DNA from: an uncultured Collinsella sp.
GTDB taxonomy: Bacteria > Actinomycetota > Coriobacteriia > Coriobacteriales > Coriobacteriaceae
NCBI GenBank assembly: GCA_900548495.1
Contig: URKT01000102.1
Coordinates: forward strand, 1 to 6,373
Length of the DNA: 6,373 nt
Direction: 5' to 3'
Shown: one piece after another, positions 1 through 6,153 of the stretch
Numbering within the stretch: position 1 is the stretch's first letter
Layout: each line of letters begins with the position of its first letter
Program-made: the position numbers and the translations under genes
Notes under the pieces: generated by a model
Databases searched by the model: none
Seen by the model: only the letters and a program-made list of their open reading frames with translations
What the model was told of the DNA's origin: nothing

Positions 1-203
1 GGAGAGAACGCTCCCGCAAACTGCCTCTTGACAACTTATAGGAGCGTCGGTTTTACTAAAACAGATGCACTTTGTGCTCGGCCTGCGCCAAAGAGTCTAC
101 TCACTTAGCCCGAATCGAAGCCAAACGGATCAAAATCGAAACCAAATTGAGCCAGTCCACCGCAAAAAACGTTTGAACCCGTGCTTCTCGCGGCGGATTG
201 ACA
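1..203. other. Gene-free left end with small palindromes
   Basis: No convincing gene is seen in these 203 bases downstream of the HAD gene. A perfect 7-bp inverted repeat pairs ACGCTCC (8-14) with GGAGCGT (41-47). A compact palindrome GTTTTA-C-TAAAAC lies at 50-62. On the minus strand, TCCGCCGC (197-190) can pair over all eight positions, with one G-U, to GCGGTGGA (163-156). The loop between them carries a run of six T (169-164), so this could be a poor terminator for the HAD gene, but no T-run follows the stem. A 58-codon plus-strand frame beginning at 64 lacks a ribosome site and runs antisense into the HAD gene, so it is not called. Confidence 0.4.
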
Positions 204-833
204 CTACAAAGCGGCCAAAATGTCGGTCAGATTATCGATAACGGCATCGGCTCGCGATTGATCGAGGTTGACGCCCTCGTGCGGACGCAGCGCCAGGACG
301 CGGGCGCCGGAGCGCTTGCCGGCCTCGATGCCCAAAGGCGAGTCCTCGATAACCAGGCATTCGGCAGGCTCCACCCCCAGCGCCTCCATGGCACGCAAAT
401 AGATCTCGGGATCGGGCTTAAACGCACTGCACTCGTGACCACTGATGGTGTAATCCAGCACGTCGGCGATGCCGGCGATATCCACCAGCTCGTCGATCAG
501 CTCGCGATAGGACGAGCTCGCGATGGCACACTTCACGCCACGCTCGTGCAGCTCGCGCATCACCGGCTCCGTCTGCTCGTTGAGCAGCTCGGCATACGGA
601 ACGGGGTGATCCGGGCTGTAGACCTGCTTGTACTCCACGCGCAGACGCTCGCGCAGCTCAACATCGTCGGGAACCAGCGCCTCCCAAATGGCAGGCTCGT
701 TAGACCCCGAAAGATCGGGGATCTCGTCAAAGTGGAACCCCTTCTCTTCCATAAACGCCACGCGACGACGGTTGTAGAACCACTCGGTATCGACCAGCAC
801 GCCGTCCATGTCGAACAGCACTGCCTTGATCAT
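204..833 (-). CDS. HAD-superfamily hydrolase, beta-phosphoglucomutase-like (subfamily IA)
   Basis: This is a predicted cytosolic phosphatase or phosphomutase of 209 residues, a normal length for HAD subfamily IA. All four HAD motifs are visible: nucleophile motif DMDGVLVD with Asp8 and Asp10; motif II IASSS at 104-108; motif III Lys139 in FKPDPEIY; and motif IV VIEDSPLGIEAG with Glu163-Asp164 binding Mg2+. Residues about 15-85 form the helical C1 cap that sets specificity. The start at 833 is preferred because AGAGGAG lies 6 bases upstream; the ATG at 839 abuts that same site and would add only Met-Arg. The gene follows the SIS gene by 86 bases, but a strong terminator lies between them, so co-transcription would need read-through. 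The family acts on many sugar phosphates and phosphoglycolate; the substrate cannot be told here. A role in removing a sugar-phosphate by-product of the neighbouring pathway is only inference. Confidence 0.93.
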   Translation of the reverse strand: MIKAVLFDMDGVLVDTEWFYNRRRVAFMEEKGFHFDEIPDLSGSNEPAIWEALVPDDVELRERLRVEYKQVYSPDHPVPYAELLNEQTEPVMRELHERGVKCAIASSSYRELIDELVDIAGIADVLDYTISGHECSAFKPDPEIYLRAMEALGVEPAECLVIEDSPLGIEAGKRSGARVLALRPHEGVNLDQSRADAVIDNLTDILAAL

Positions 834-853
834 ACGCATCTCCTCTCAAGAAC

Positions 854-885
854 AAAAAAGGGGACGGGGCGCAAACCCCATCCCC
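854..885 (-). terminator. Strong intrinsic terminator after the SIS deglycase gene
   Basis: Read on the minus strand, GGGGATGGGG (885-876), a six-base loop TTTGCG, then CCCCGTCCCC (869-860) form a 10-bp stem with one G-U pair, followed directly by TTTTTT (859-854). This is a textbook Rho-independent terminator. It begins 34 bases after the SIS stop codon and its T-run ends 20 bases before the preferred HAD start at 833. It probably ends the PTS-SIS transcript. Because no obvious promoter separates it from the HAD gene, it may instead work as a leaky terminator or attenuator that lowers HAD expression. Confidence 0.9.
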
Positions 886-919
886 TCTCAATCAACCCGT
901 AAGGTCTACTTACTTGTGA

Positions 920-1903
920 TTAGTAGGAAAGCTTCCACATGTAGCGACGCATGGTCAGCGGGTGCTGACGGGCCTCGGCGATCTGGTTGCCGTACTCGCG
1001 CATAACGGCGAGGTGCAGCAGCGGGTTGAAGTAGGTGACGACGCTCGCGGGCACGGCGTCAGCCAGGCCGTAGTCCTTGGAGTCGATCAGAGCGACCTTG
1101 GCGCCCATGCGCTCAAGGAAGGTGAGGGCGCGGGCGTCCATCGGACGGGTGGCGCCATCGGACATGAAGAAGACGTAGGGCTTACCCTCGGTGGAAACCT
1201 CGAACGGGCCGTGGAAGTACTCGCCGGTGTTGTAGGCAGCGGCGTCGATCCACTGCATCTCGGTGAACAGGAAGGCGGCGTGAGAGTAAGCCATCTTCTC
1301 GGAGGCACCGGAAGCCATGAAGTAGATCATCTTGTCGTCCTTGAAGTCCTCGGCGAACTTCTTGGCGAGCTTCTTGCAGTGCTGAGCGGCGTTCTCGCAG
1401 AGCTCGAAGACGTTGGTGAGGCCGGTGATCATGTCCTCGTAGTGGTCATAGCCCTCGGTCTGCTGAAGGATCTCGACAGCAAGAGCGATGGCGTAGCCGG
1501 GCTTCTCGCACTTGGCAGCGAAGTTGGCGTGGAAGCCGTGAACGATGACGTAGTCAGCGTCGACGGTCAGGGCGGAGCCAGCCTTGTTGGTGAGGGAGAC
1601 GACCGGGCAGTTGTGCTTCTTGGCGGTCTTGTTGGCCTCGACGGTCTCGGGCGTGGAGCCACCGAGGGAGCAGGTAATCACGAAGGTGTGCTCGTTGACC
1701 CAGGAAGGCGTGTCGTAGTTGAACTCGTTAGCGGTGAAGATCTGAACGTTCAGCTTGTCCGTGTTGTTGGCCAGGAAGTACTTGGCAGGGTAGAGGTCGG
1801 ACATGGAAGCACCGCAGCCGACGAAGGCGACGCTGTGGATCTCGTGGTTGGACAGGACGTCAGCGACGATCTGCTTAGGGAGGTTAAGGTCGATCTCGTA
1901 CAT
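920..1903 (-). CDS. Double-SIS-domain sugar-amine-6-phosphate deglycase (FrlB/Gfr-like)
   Basis: This cytosolic protein of 327 residues has two sugar-isomerase (SIS) domains. The first, about 22-150, has the phosphosugar-binding signatures VGCGASM (28-34) and TCSLGGSTPET (77-87). The second, about 190-315, has MASGASE (196-202) and GEYFHGPFE (227-235), matching the GEFRHGPLE signature I recall for E. coli FrlB. The tail RRYMWKLSY resembles the FrlB ending RRYYGGLVEY. FrlB and its Gfr relatives split fructoselysine- or glucoselysine-6-phosphate into glucose 6-phosphate and lysine. Following a mannose-family PTS with no kinase fits that role, as in the Salmonella gfr locus. The start at 1903 is chosen because GAAAGGA ends 9 bases upstream; an ATG at 1912 abuts the ribosome site, and the longer frame to 2002 runs through a REP-like repeat. 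It could instead act on another aminosugar phosphate, as AgaS does, but length and C-terminus fit FrlB better. Confidence 0.88.
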   Translation of the reverse strand: MYEIDLNLPKQIVADVLSNHEIHSVAFVGCGASMSDLYPAKYFLANNTDKLNVQIFTANEFNYDTPSWVNEHTFVITCSLGGSTPETVEANKTAKKHNCPVVSLTNKAGSALTVDADYVIVHGFHANFAAKCEKPGYAIALAVEILQQTEGYDHYEDMITGLTNVFELCENAAQHCKKLAKKFAEDFKDDKMIYFMASGASEKMAYSHAAFLFTEMQWIDAAAYNTGEYFHGPFEVSTEGKPYVFFMSDGATRPMDARALTFLERMGAKVALIDSKDYGLADAVPASVVTYFNPLLHLAVMREYGNQIAEARQHPLTMRRYMWKLSY

Positions 1904-1993
1904 CTGACACATTCCTTTCGATTTTTGCGGCGCCACATTGCCGAGCGCTCGCAGGGTTACCGTGGTTTGGACCGAGTCGCCGGCCCGTTGAGG

Positions 1994-2024
1994 ATGTGAC
2001 AAAGGAACTGTCCCTTTGACACAT
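1994..2024. repeat. REP-like palindrome (GGGACAGTTCC type)
   Basis: ATGTG-A-CAAAGG (1994-2005) pairs with CCTTTG-A-CACAT (2013-2024) around a seven-base loop AACTGTC: 11 of 12 positions pair, with a single A-A mismatch. The core AACTGTCCC recurs in related form at 6150-6159 (GACTGTCCCC) and 6130-6140 (AACCTGTCCCC). Such GGGACAGT/AACTGTCCC palindromes are typical of dispersed REP-like elements in many bacteria, but no associated transposase is present here. It lies between the IID and SIS genes and would form a hairpin in the operon transcript. Confidence 0.6.
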
Positions 2025-2035
2025 TTAGGGATGGA

Positions 2036-2068
2036 AGCCTGCCTGGGGTATGGGATGTCAGGCAGGCT
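2036..2068 (-). repeat. Perfect 10-bp hairpin after the IID gene
   Basis: AGCCTGCCTG (2036-2045) and CAGGCAGGCT (2059-2068) form a perfect 10-bp stem with a 13-base loop, 33 bases past the IID stop codon on the minus strand. No T-run follows in that direction (the next bases are TCCATCCC), so it is a weak terminator candidate. It is more likely an mRNA-stabilising or processing hairpin that sets different levels for the PTS part and the SIS part of the operon. Confidence 0.65.
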
Positions 2069-2101
2069 CCCCGGGGAAAGCGGTTAGACGCTTGGTTGCG
2101 A

Positions 2102-2935
2102 CTAGGCCAGGATGCCGGCCGCGGAGAGGGCGATGCCGCCCACGATGGCGATCACGAGAAGCCAACCGGTGTTGACGTTCTTCTTGATGAGCCAGTACAT
2201 AAGGCCGGTGAGGCCAAGGGAAATCATCTGGGGCATCATGCCGTCCAGGATGTCCTGGATAACGACGGTGCCCTCAGCGAACTGCAGCGGGGTGGTGGCG
2301 CCGATCAGCGTGGCGATCATGCCGCCCACGGACATAAGACCCACGATGCCGCAGACATACATGAGCTTCTCCATGAGGTCGCCGCCCTGAAGCTTGCTCA
2401 GGTACTCGTGGCCGCCCTGATAGCCCATCTTGGCTGCGAACCAAGTGATCAGCACAGAGGGGACGATGGAGATGAGCATGGCCAGGATCGGGCCCATGAT
2501 GGAGCCCTGCTGAGCCAGCTGAACGCCCAGGCCAAAGGCGATAACGCGGATGGTGCCCTGGAAGAAGGAGTCACCGATGCCGGAAAGCGGACCCATGAGG
2601 GAGGTCTTGACCGCGTTGATCGAATCGGGGTCGAAGTTCTCGGGGTCCTTGGCGTACTCCTCCTCCATGGAGGCGGTGAGGCCTAGGATGAAGGCGCTCG
2701 TCTGCGGGGTGCAGTTGTAGAACGCCATGTGACGGTGGTAAGCCTCTTTCTTAGCAGCGAGCTGCTTGGGGTCGGACTCATCCGGATAGAGGCGATCGAG
2801 CGTGGGAACCATGCCGTAGAGGAAGCCCATGTTCATCTGACGCTCGTAGTTCCAAGAGGCCTGGATGGCCCAGGAGCGCCAGAAGAACTGGCTGACCTTC
2901 TTGTTCAGGGACACGTCCTTGGTTGCGGTTGCCAT
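2102..2935 (-). CDS. PTS mannose/fructose/sorbose-family transporter subunit IID
   Basis: This 277-residue protein is the membrane IID component that, together with IIC, forms the sugar channel of a mannose-family PTS. The N-terminal block FFWRSWAIQASWNYERQMN (about 17-35) followed by GFLYGMVPTL is the family hallmark, and GPLSGIGDSFFQGTIRVI in the middle is the conserved IID motif. Hydrophobic segments follow at roughly 145-170, 195-220 and 235-277, the last ending at the extreme C-terminus. The start is fixed by AAGGAGG eight bases upstream of ATG 2935; this ribosome site overlaps the IIC stop codon and the genes are 13 bases apart, so translation is probably coupled. Family length is normal. 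The substrate is not readable from IID; the deglycase-like gene that follows suggests a sugar-amine. Confidence 0.95.
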   Translation of the reverse strand: MATATKDVSLNKKVSQFFWRSWAIQASWNYERQMNMGFLYGMVPTLDRLYPDESDPKQLAAKKEAYHRHMAFYNCTPQTSAFILGLTASMEEEYAKDPENFDPDSINAVKTSLMGPLSGIGDSFFQGTIRVIAFGLGVQLAQQGSIMGPILAMLISIVPSVLITWFAAKMGYQGGHEYLSKLQGGDLMEKLMYVCGIVGLMSVGGMIATLIGATTPLQFAEGTVVIQDILDGMMPQMISLGLTGLMYWLIKKNVNTGWLLVIAIVGGIALSAAGILA

Positions 2936-2948
2936 AGTGTGTTCCTCC

Positions 2949-3743
2949 TTAGTCTTCGTCGTCTTCGAGCGGATCATAGTCGGAATCGACACCGGCGGCT
3001 GCATGGGAACCGTTGAACTTGAAGCCCATGAAGACGACAGCCAGGCACACACCGATCAGAGCGACCGCGATGACGGACAGGTTGAGGTAAGCGGCGAGCA
3101 GGAAACCGATGAACAGGAACGGAGTCATACCCTTCTTGATCATCATGGTGAGCAGCAGGGCCAAGCCGTAGGCGGTCATGATCTTGGTCGAAACGTTCAG
3201 ACCAGTGGACAGCCACTCGGGAACCATGTTGACGATGGCCTGAACCAGGTCGGTGCCAACAAAGACGGCGAGGAAGATCGGCAGGAAGTACATGACGGCG
3301 TACAGACCGGAGCCAGCGCAGATGTGCATACGGTAGGCGGTCTTGAACTTTCCGTTATCGATCGCGCTATCGGCCACATGGGTGAGGGCGGCGATGATGG
3401 AACGGAACACGATGCCGAGGAGCTGACCCAGGACGGCGACCGGGATGGCGATCGTCATGGCGGTCTCGGCGGAAGCATCGGTCAGGCACGCAAAGGCAGC
3501 GGCCACGATGCCGCCCAGGACCATATCGGGCGGAACGGCGGCACCGACCTGCACCAGGCCCATGGACACGAGCTCGACGGCGGCACCGACGGCAAGGCCG
3601 GTGGGCACATCGCCCAGCAGCAGACCGACGAGCGTAGCGCCAACGAGGGGCTGCTCGAAGTTAAGACGACCGAGCAGGCGGGAGTCCCACATGCAGAACA
3701 CGCCGACGAGGCCGACGAGCACCGCACTGATGAACGTATTCAT
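2949..3743 (-). CDS. PTS mannose/fructose/sorbose-family transporter subunit IIC
   Basis: This 264-residue polytopic membrane protein is the IIC channel subunit. Features seen are an N-terminal hydrophobic segment (MNTFISAVLVGLVGVF), the family block RLNFEQPLVGATLVGLLLGD (26-45), then GLAVGAAVELVSMGLVQVGAAVPPD-like residues up to about 75, and further membrane helices to about residue 240. The last dozen residues are strongly acidic (ending PLEDDED), giving a charged cytosolic or peripheral tail. The start at 3743 has AAAGGAG six bases upstream. The gene lies 36 bases after the IIAB gene, with a small hairpin in the gap, and directly precedes IID. Order IIAB-IIC-IID is that of E. coli manXYZ. 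Length and motifs are complete. Confidence 0.95.
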   Translation of the reverse strand: MNTFISAVLVGLVGVFCMWDSRLLGRLNFEQPLVGATLVGLLLGDVPTGLAVGAAVELVSMGLVQVGAAVPPDMVLGGIVAAAFACLTDASAETAMTIAIPVAVLGQLLGIVFRSIIAALTHVADSAIDNGKFKTAYRMHICAGSGLYAVMYFLPIFLAVFVGTDLVQAIVNMVPEWLSTGLNVSTKIMTAYGLALLLTMMIKKGMTPFLFIGFLLAAYLNLSVIAVALIGVCLAVVFMGFKFNGSHAAAGVDSDYDPLEDDED

Positions 3744-3760
3744 ACCCTTCTCCTTTCAGT

Positions 3761-3774
3761 CAGGCAAAAGCCTG
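3761..3774 (-). repeat. Small intercistronic hairpin between IIAB and IIC
   Basis: CAGGC-AAAA-GCCTG (CAGGC-TTTT-GCCTG on the coding strand) is a perfect 5-bp stem with a four-base loop. It lies between the IIAB stop codon and the IIC ribosome site. It is too short and lacks a following T-run to be a terminator; it could mark an mRNA processing or stability point. Confidence 0.4.
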
Positions 3775-3779
3775 GTTGA

Positions 3780-4703
3780 TTACAGCTTGGCGTCGATGTC
3801 GACGCTCTGATACGTAGGGGTCTGCTGAACATAGAGCTTGATGCCCATGTCGAGCAGCTGGTTGACGTCGGCCTTCTGGGTGGCGTCGAGGAAGACGGAG
3901 CTGTCCTTGCCTCCGACCTGATCGGCACCGTCGTGGTTGGCGGTGGCGCCCAGGTTGATGGCGTCGAGCTTGTAGCCCTGGCAGAACTGCAGCATCTCGG
4001 CGGTGTTGCCAAAGACGAACATGACGCGCTCGCCGAGGGTGTTGAGCTTGTCCATCTTGGCGAGGGCACGCTCGACGGTGAAGACGTTCAGACGCACGCC
4101 CTGGGGCTTGGCCAGCTTAAGAGCGCCCTTCTTGATGTCATCGTTGGCGGCAGCGTTGTCGACGACGATGATGCGCTCGGCCTGAACCTTGGTGGTCCAG
4201 GTAAAGACGACCTGGCCGTGCAGCAGACGGTAGTCAAGACGTGCGAGGACAATCTTGGCGGGACCGGAGCTGTGACGGGACGCCTTGGCCTTCTTGGCGG
4301 GAGCCGCGGCGGCCTCGACCGGTGCGTTGGGGTTGGTCAGACCGGTGCGGGCCTCGTTGATGAGGGCTGCGAGCTCGGCACCCTTGACGGGGACGGGGCT
4401 CATAGCGAGCGTGAGCGCCAGCGGGATGTTGAAACCGCTGACAACCGTGAACTTCGTGCCGTTCTTGGAAAGCTCGACCATGCTGTTGTTGACCGAGCTG
4501 CCGAGCATATCGGTCAGCACATAGACGGTGTCGTCCGCGTTGAACGTGGCGATCATGGCGTCCACCTTATTGGTGATGGGCTCCTTGTCGTCACGAGCAA
4601 GCGACACGACGTGGACGTTCGACACGTCGCCGAGAACCATCTCGAGCGTGTCTTTGGCGCCTGCGGCCAGGCCGCCATGAGATGCGAGAATGATCTGATT
4701 CAT
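3780..4703 (-). CDS. PTS mannose-family fused subunit IIA-IIB (ManX-type)
   Basis: This cytosolic phosphotransfer protein of 307 residues passes phosphate from HPr through IIA and IIB to the incoming sugar. The IIA domain (about 1-125) carries the active histidine His9 in LASHGGLA and the strand TDMLGSSVNNS (64-74), a variant of the usual TDLxGGSP. An Ala/Pro/Lys-rich hinge follows (about 128-148). The IIB domain (about 149-307) carries ARLDYRLLHGQV with active His162. Both phospho-histidines are present, so the protein should be functional. AAGGAGGAGG just upstream of ATG 4703 is the strongest ribosome site in the window. It is the first gene of the operon IIAB-IIC-IID-SIS. The fused form resembles E. 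coli ManX; the Salmonella gfr system has separate IIA and IIB. Mannose or glucose uptake cannot be excluded on this protein alone. Confidence 0.95.
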   Translation of the reverse strand: MNQIILASHGGLAAGAKDTLEMVLGDVSNVHVVSLARDDKEPITNKVDAMIATFNADDTVYVLTDMLGSSVNNSMVELSKNGTKFTVVSGFNIPLALTLAMSPVPVKGAELAALINEARTGLTNPNAPVEAAAAPAKKAKASRHSSGPAKIVLARLDYRLLHGQVVFTWTTKVQAERIIVVDNAAANDDIKKGALKLAKPQGVRLNVFTVERALAKMDKLNTLGERVMFVFGNTAEMLQFCQGYKLDAINLGATANHDGADQVGGKDSSVFLDATQKADVNQLLDMGIKLYVQQTPTYQSVDIDAKL

Positions 4704-4719
4704 CTTGCCTCCTCCTTTT

Positions 4720-4758
4720 CGTTATGGTCATTATAACGTCTTATACGTTGCTTATATT
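4720..4758 (-). promoter_or_regulatory. Putative promoter and overlapping operators of the PTS-SIS operon
   Basis: On the minus strand a perfect TATAAT (4735-4730) could be the -10 box, giving a start near 4724 and a leader of about 20 bases. The -35 region (4758-4753, AATATA) is poor, which suggests help from an activator. Two perfect inverted repeats overlap here: CGTTAT/ATAACG (4720-4725 with 4733-4738) and AACGT/ACGTT (4735-4739 with 4745-4749). TATAA-like hexamers recur at 4756, 4745, 4735 and 4726 with steps of 11, 10 and 9. The first palindrome shares 14 of 16 bases with a site upstream of the DMT gene, so a common regulator is likely. The regulator is not in the window. Confidence 0.6.
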
Positions 4759-4773
4759 GCTAATTAGTATAAA

Positions 4774-4808
4774 GACCGTTCGCGGGTGAAAATCGACCGT
4801 TGACGGGT
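4774..4808 (-). promoter_or_regulatory. Phased direct repeats upstream of the PTS promoter
   Basis: GACCGTTCGCGGGT (4774-4787) and GACCGTTGACGGGT (4795-4808) match at 12 of 14 positions and begin exactly 21 bases apart, about two helical turns. The second contains the dyad CCGT-TG-ACGG. They would lie about 50-84 bases upstream of the inferred PTS transcription start, a normal place for an activator next to a promoter with a weak -35 box. Function is inferred from position only. Confidence 0.45.
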
Positions 4809-4826
4809 TTAACGTACTTGAAACGT

Positions 4827-4863
4827 TGGGGTTGGATAGATCGGCGCTGGCTGGATAACCCCA
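4827..4863 (-). terminator. Weak terminator-like hairpin after the DMT transporter
   Basis: TGGGGTT (4827-4833) pairs perfectly with AACCCCA (4857-4863) around a 23-base loop. It starts 24 bases past the DMT stop codon. On the minus strand it is followed by ACGTTTCAAG, not a real T-run, so termination would be inefficient. Some DMT transcripts may therefore run on into the PTS operon. Confidence 0.3.
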
Positions 4864-4886
4864 GGTCGGATGCCGCGCGCAATCTC

Positions 4887-5969
4887 CTATCGCACGAAGT
4901 ACCAGGGGCTTTCCTGCACGGTGGGTTCCAGCGCGATGCCGGTGCGCTCCTTAAACAGATCCATGTCCTGAGATTTTTCGGTCCACCACGCGTTGGGCTT
5001 AAAGGTCATGCTCTCAATGACATGACCGACAAACACACTGTTGCGCAGCTTGGAGAAGTCGGTGTTCATAATCAGAATGGACGCGAGCACCAGCACGATG
5101 CCCAGGACCTTGATCGCGCCGGCGGGCTCGGCATAGATGCCAATACCGACCAAAACGGTCGCCACGGTTTCAAACGAAGCCACGACCGGCACCTTCGACG
5201 TCTCAAGATCCATCGAAAGGCCCTGCATATAGAAGATGTACGCAAGAGCCGTCGGAATAAAGCCAAAGCCCACGAACAGCAGAATGAGCTGCGGGGACAT
5301 TGCCGCGGCCACATCGGACCACGGAGCCGAAAGCACTGCCATAAAGCATCCGCCAAAGACAAAGCCCCAAAACGTCACCGCCAGAGGATGCAGCGTCTTG
5401 GTGGCCATGCGACTAAACACAGCCAGTAGCGCACCGCAAAGTCCGGCGATCACACCCGACACGACGCCCCAAGCCGAGAAATGGAAACCGGACAGGTCGC
5501 CGCTCGTCACCGCGAGCACGCAACCCACAATGTTAAAGACGATGGCGACGAGCTTGTTGGGGGTCACGTCCTCGCGATAAAGCACGCGGCCAAGCATGAC
5601 GCCAAATACCGGCGAGGTGTAGAGCAGCACCGAGGCCGTGGACATGCCCACCTCGCCCATGCACTCGTAATAGCAGGTGTTAGCGGCGGCCAAACCGACG
5701 ATACCGACAAGTGCGCAGGGAACAAGCTCTTTAGGGCTTGCCTTGAACAGGGCCAGCGGACCCTGAGCCACGGTAGACCCCTCACCCGGACGGCAGCCCA
5801 TAAACATCAGAACCGGCGCCAAGATAAGCGCTCCGACCAACAAGCGAAAGGCCGCCATGCTCTGGGACGAAACGCCCATGGCCGCAATGCCGTTTACAAA
5901 GATTCCGATGCTGCCCCACATAAGCGCGGCGATCAGCACCAGCACATAGCCCAGATTGCTTTTCTTCAA
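4887..5969 (-). CDS. EamA/DMT-superfamily transporter with C-terminal extension
   Basis: This is a predicted ten-helix inner-membrane transporter made of two EamA repeats. Residues about 5-150 form repeat 1, with ALMWGSIGIF in helix 1 and LLYTSPVFGVML near helix 4. Residues about 165-302 form repeat 2, ending in SFETVATVLVGIGIYAEP and a final hydrophobic helix. The family exports or imports amino acids, drugs and other small metabolites; the substrate is unknown here. After the last helix there is a hydrophilic tail of about 58 residues (303-360, with AWWTEK and SPWYF), whereas most family members end near 290-300. The TTG at 5969 is preferred because GAGGAGG lies five bases upstream, giving 360 residues. 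A GTG at 6005 would add 12 residues but has no ribosome site and coincides with the predicted transcription start. Confidence 0.9.
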   Translation of the reverse strand: MKKSNLGYVLVLIAALMWGSIGIFVNGIAAMGVSSQSMAAFRLLVGALILAPVLMFMGCRPGEGSTVAQGPLALFKASPKELVPCALVGIVGLAAANTCYYECMGEVGMSTASVLLYTSPVFGVMLGRVLYREDVTPNKLVAIVFNIVGCVLAVTSGDLSGFHFSAWGVVSGVIAGLCGALLAVFSRMATKTLHPLAVTFWGFVFGGCFMAVLSAPWSDVAAAMSPQLILLFVGFGFIPTALAYIFYMQGLSMDLETSKVPVVASFETVATVLVGIGIYAEPAGAIKVLGIVLVLASILIMNTDFSKLRNSVFVGHVIESMTFKPNAWWTEKSQDMDLFKERTGIALEPTVQESPWYFVR

Positions 5970-6010
5970 CGCAGCCTCCTCGGTATTGTTTCCAATATGT
6001 TTCACACTAC

Positions 6011-6037
6011 GTTATAGTCGTTATATACATTTTTCAA
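6011..6037 (-). promoter_or_regulatory. Putative promoter and operator of the DMT gene
   Basis: On the minus strand, TTGAAA (6037-6032) and TATAAC (6016-6011) are spaced by 15 bases, somewhat short. The implied start near 6004 leaves a leader of about 35 bases before the TTG start. TATAACG-AC-TATAACG is a direct repeat over this -10 region. The stretch 6010-6025 (CGTTATAGTCGTTATA) shares 14 of 16 bases with 4720-4735 in the PTS promoter (CGTTATGGTCATTATA). Confidence 0.5.
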
Positions 6038-6083
6038 GACACAAATCGGCGAGCGGAAAAATCTGCTCTACCGCTACAACCCA

Positions 6084-6140
6084 TTGGTGCAAAGGGGTCA
6101 GGTTCATATGCGCCAACTTGGTGCAAAGTAACCTGTCCCC
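6084..6140. repeat. REP-like inverted repeat (GGGGTCAGGTT / AACCTGTCCCC)
   Basis: GGGGTCAGGTT (6094-6104) pairs with AACCTGTCCCC (6130-6140) at 10 of 11 positions. Each arm is preceded or followed closely by the direct repeat TTGGTGCAAAG (6084-6094 and 6118-6128). The words GTGCAAAG and AACCTGTCCCC are typical of REP-like elements that travel with REP-associated Y1 transposases in other bacteria; no transposase is present in the window. It lies upstream of the DMT promoter. Confidence 0.6.
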
Positions 6141-6153
6141 AATGACTAGGACT

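Noticed and set aside
64..240. A 58-codon plus-strand frame at the left end, with TTGACA upstream at 28-33
   Set aside because: There is no ribosome site, the -10 match (TTTACT at 52-57) is only partial, and the frame overlaps the end of the HAD gene on the other strand. The product is a basic, motif-free peptide.
962..1999. A long plus-strand reading frame of 345 codons opposite the SIS gene
   Set aside because: It is the antisense shadow of the SIS gene: Gly/Val/Leu/Asp repeats without any domain motif, and no ribosome site. The minus strand there has clear SIS motifs.
1904..2002. Extending the SIS protein upstream to 2002 (360 residues)
   Set aside because: The extra 33 residues are translated from a REP-like palindrome and intergenic DNA, and the ribosome site GAAAGGA lies inside that stretch, at the right distance for the ATG at 1903.
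2865..3779. A plus-strand frame of 304 codons opposite IIC
   Set aside because: Its product is a low-complexity run rich in Gly, Asp, His and Gln, as expected from the reverse of a membrane-protein gene in high-GC DNA; IIC on the minus strand is unmistakable.
3933..4736. A plus-strand frame of 267 codons opposite IIAB
   Set aside because: Antisense shadow of the IIA-IIB gene, running through its promoter; no motif or ribosome site.
4720..4810. A sigma-54 type promoter before the PTS operon, as in some mannose-family and gfr systems
   Set aside because: No GG-N10-GC element with the usual TGGCAC/TTGC words is seen; a TATAAT box is present instead.
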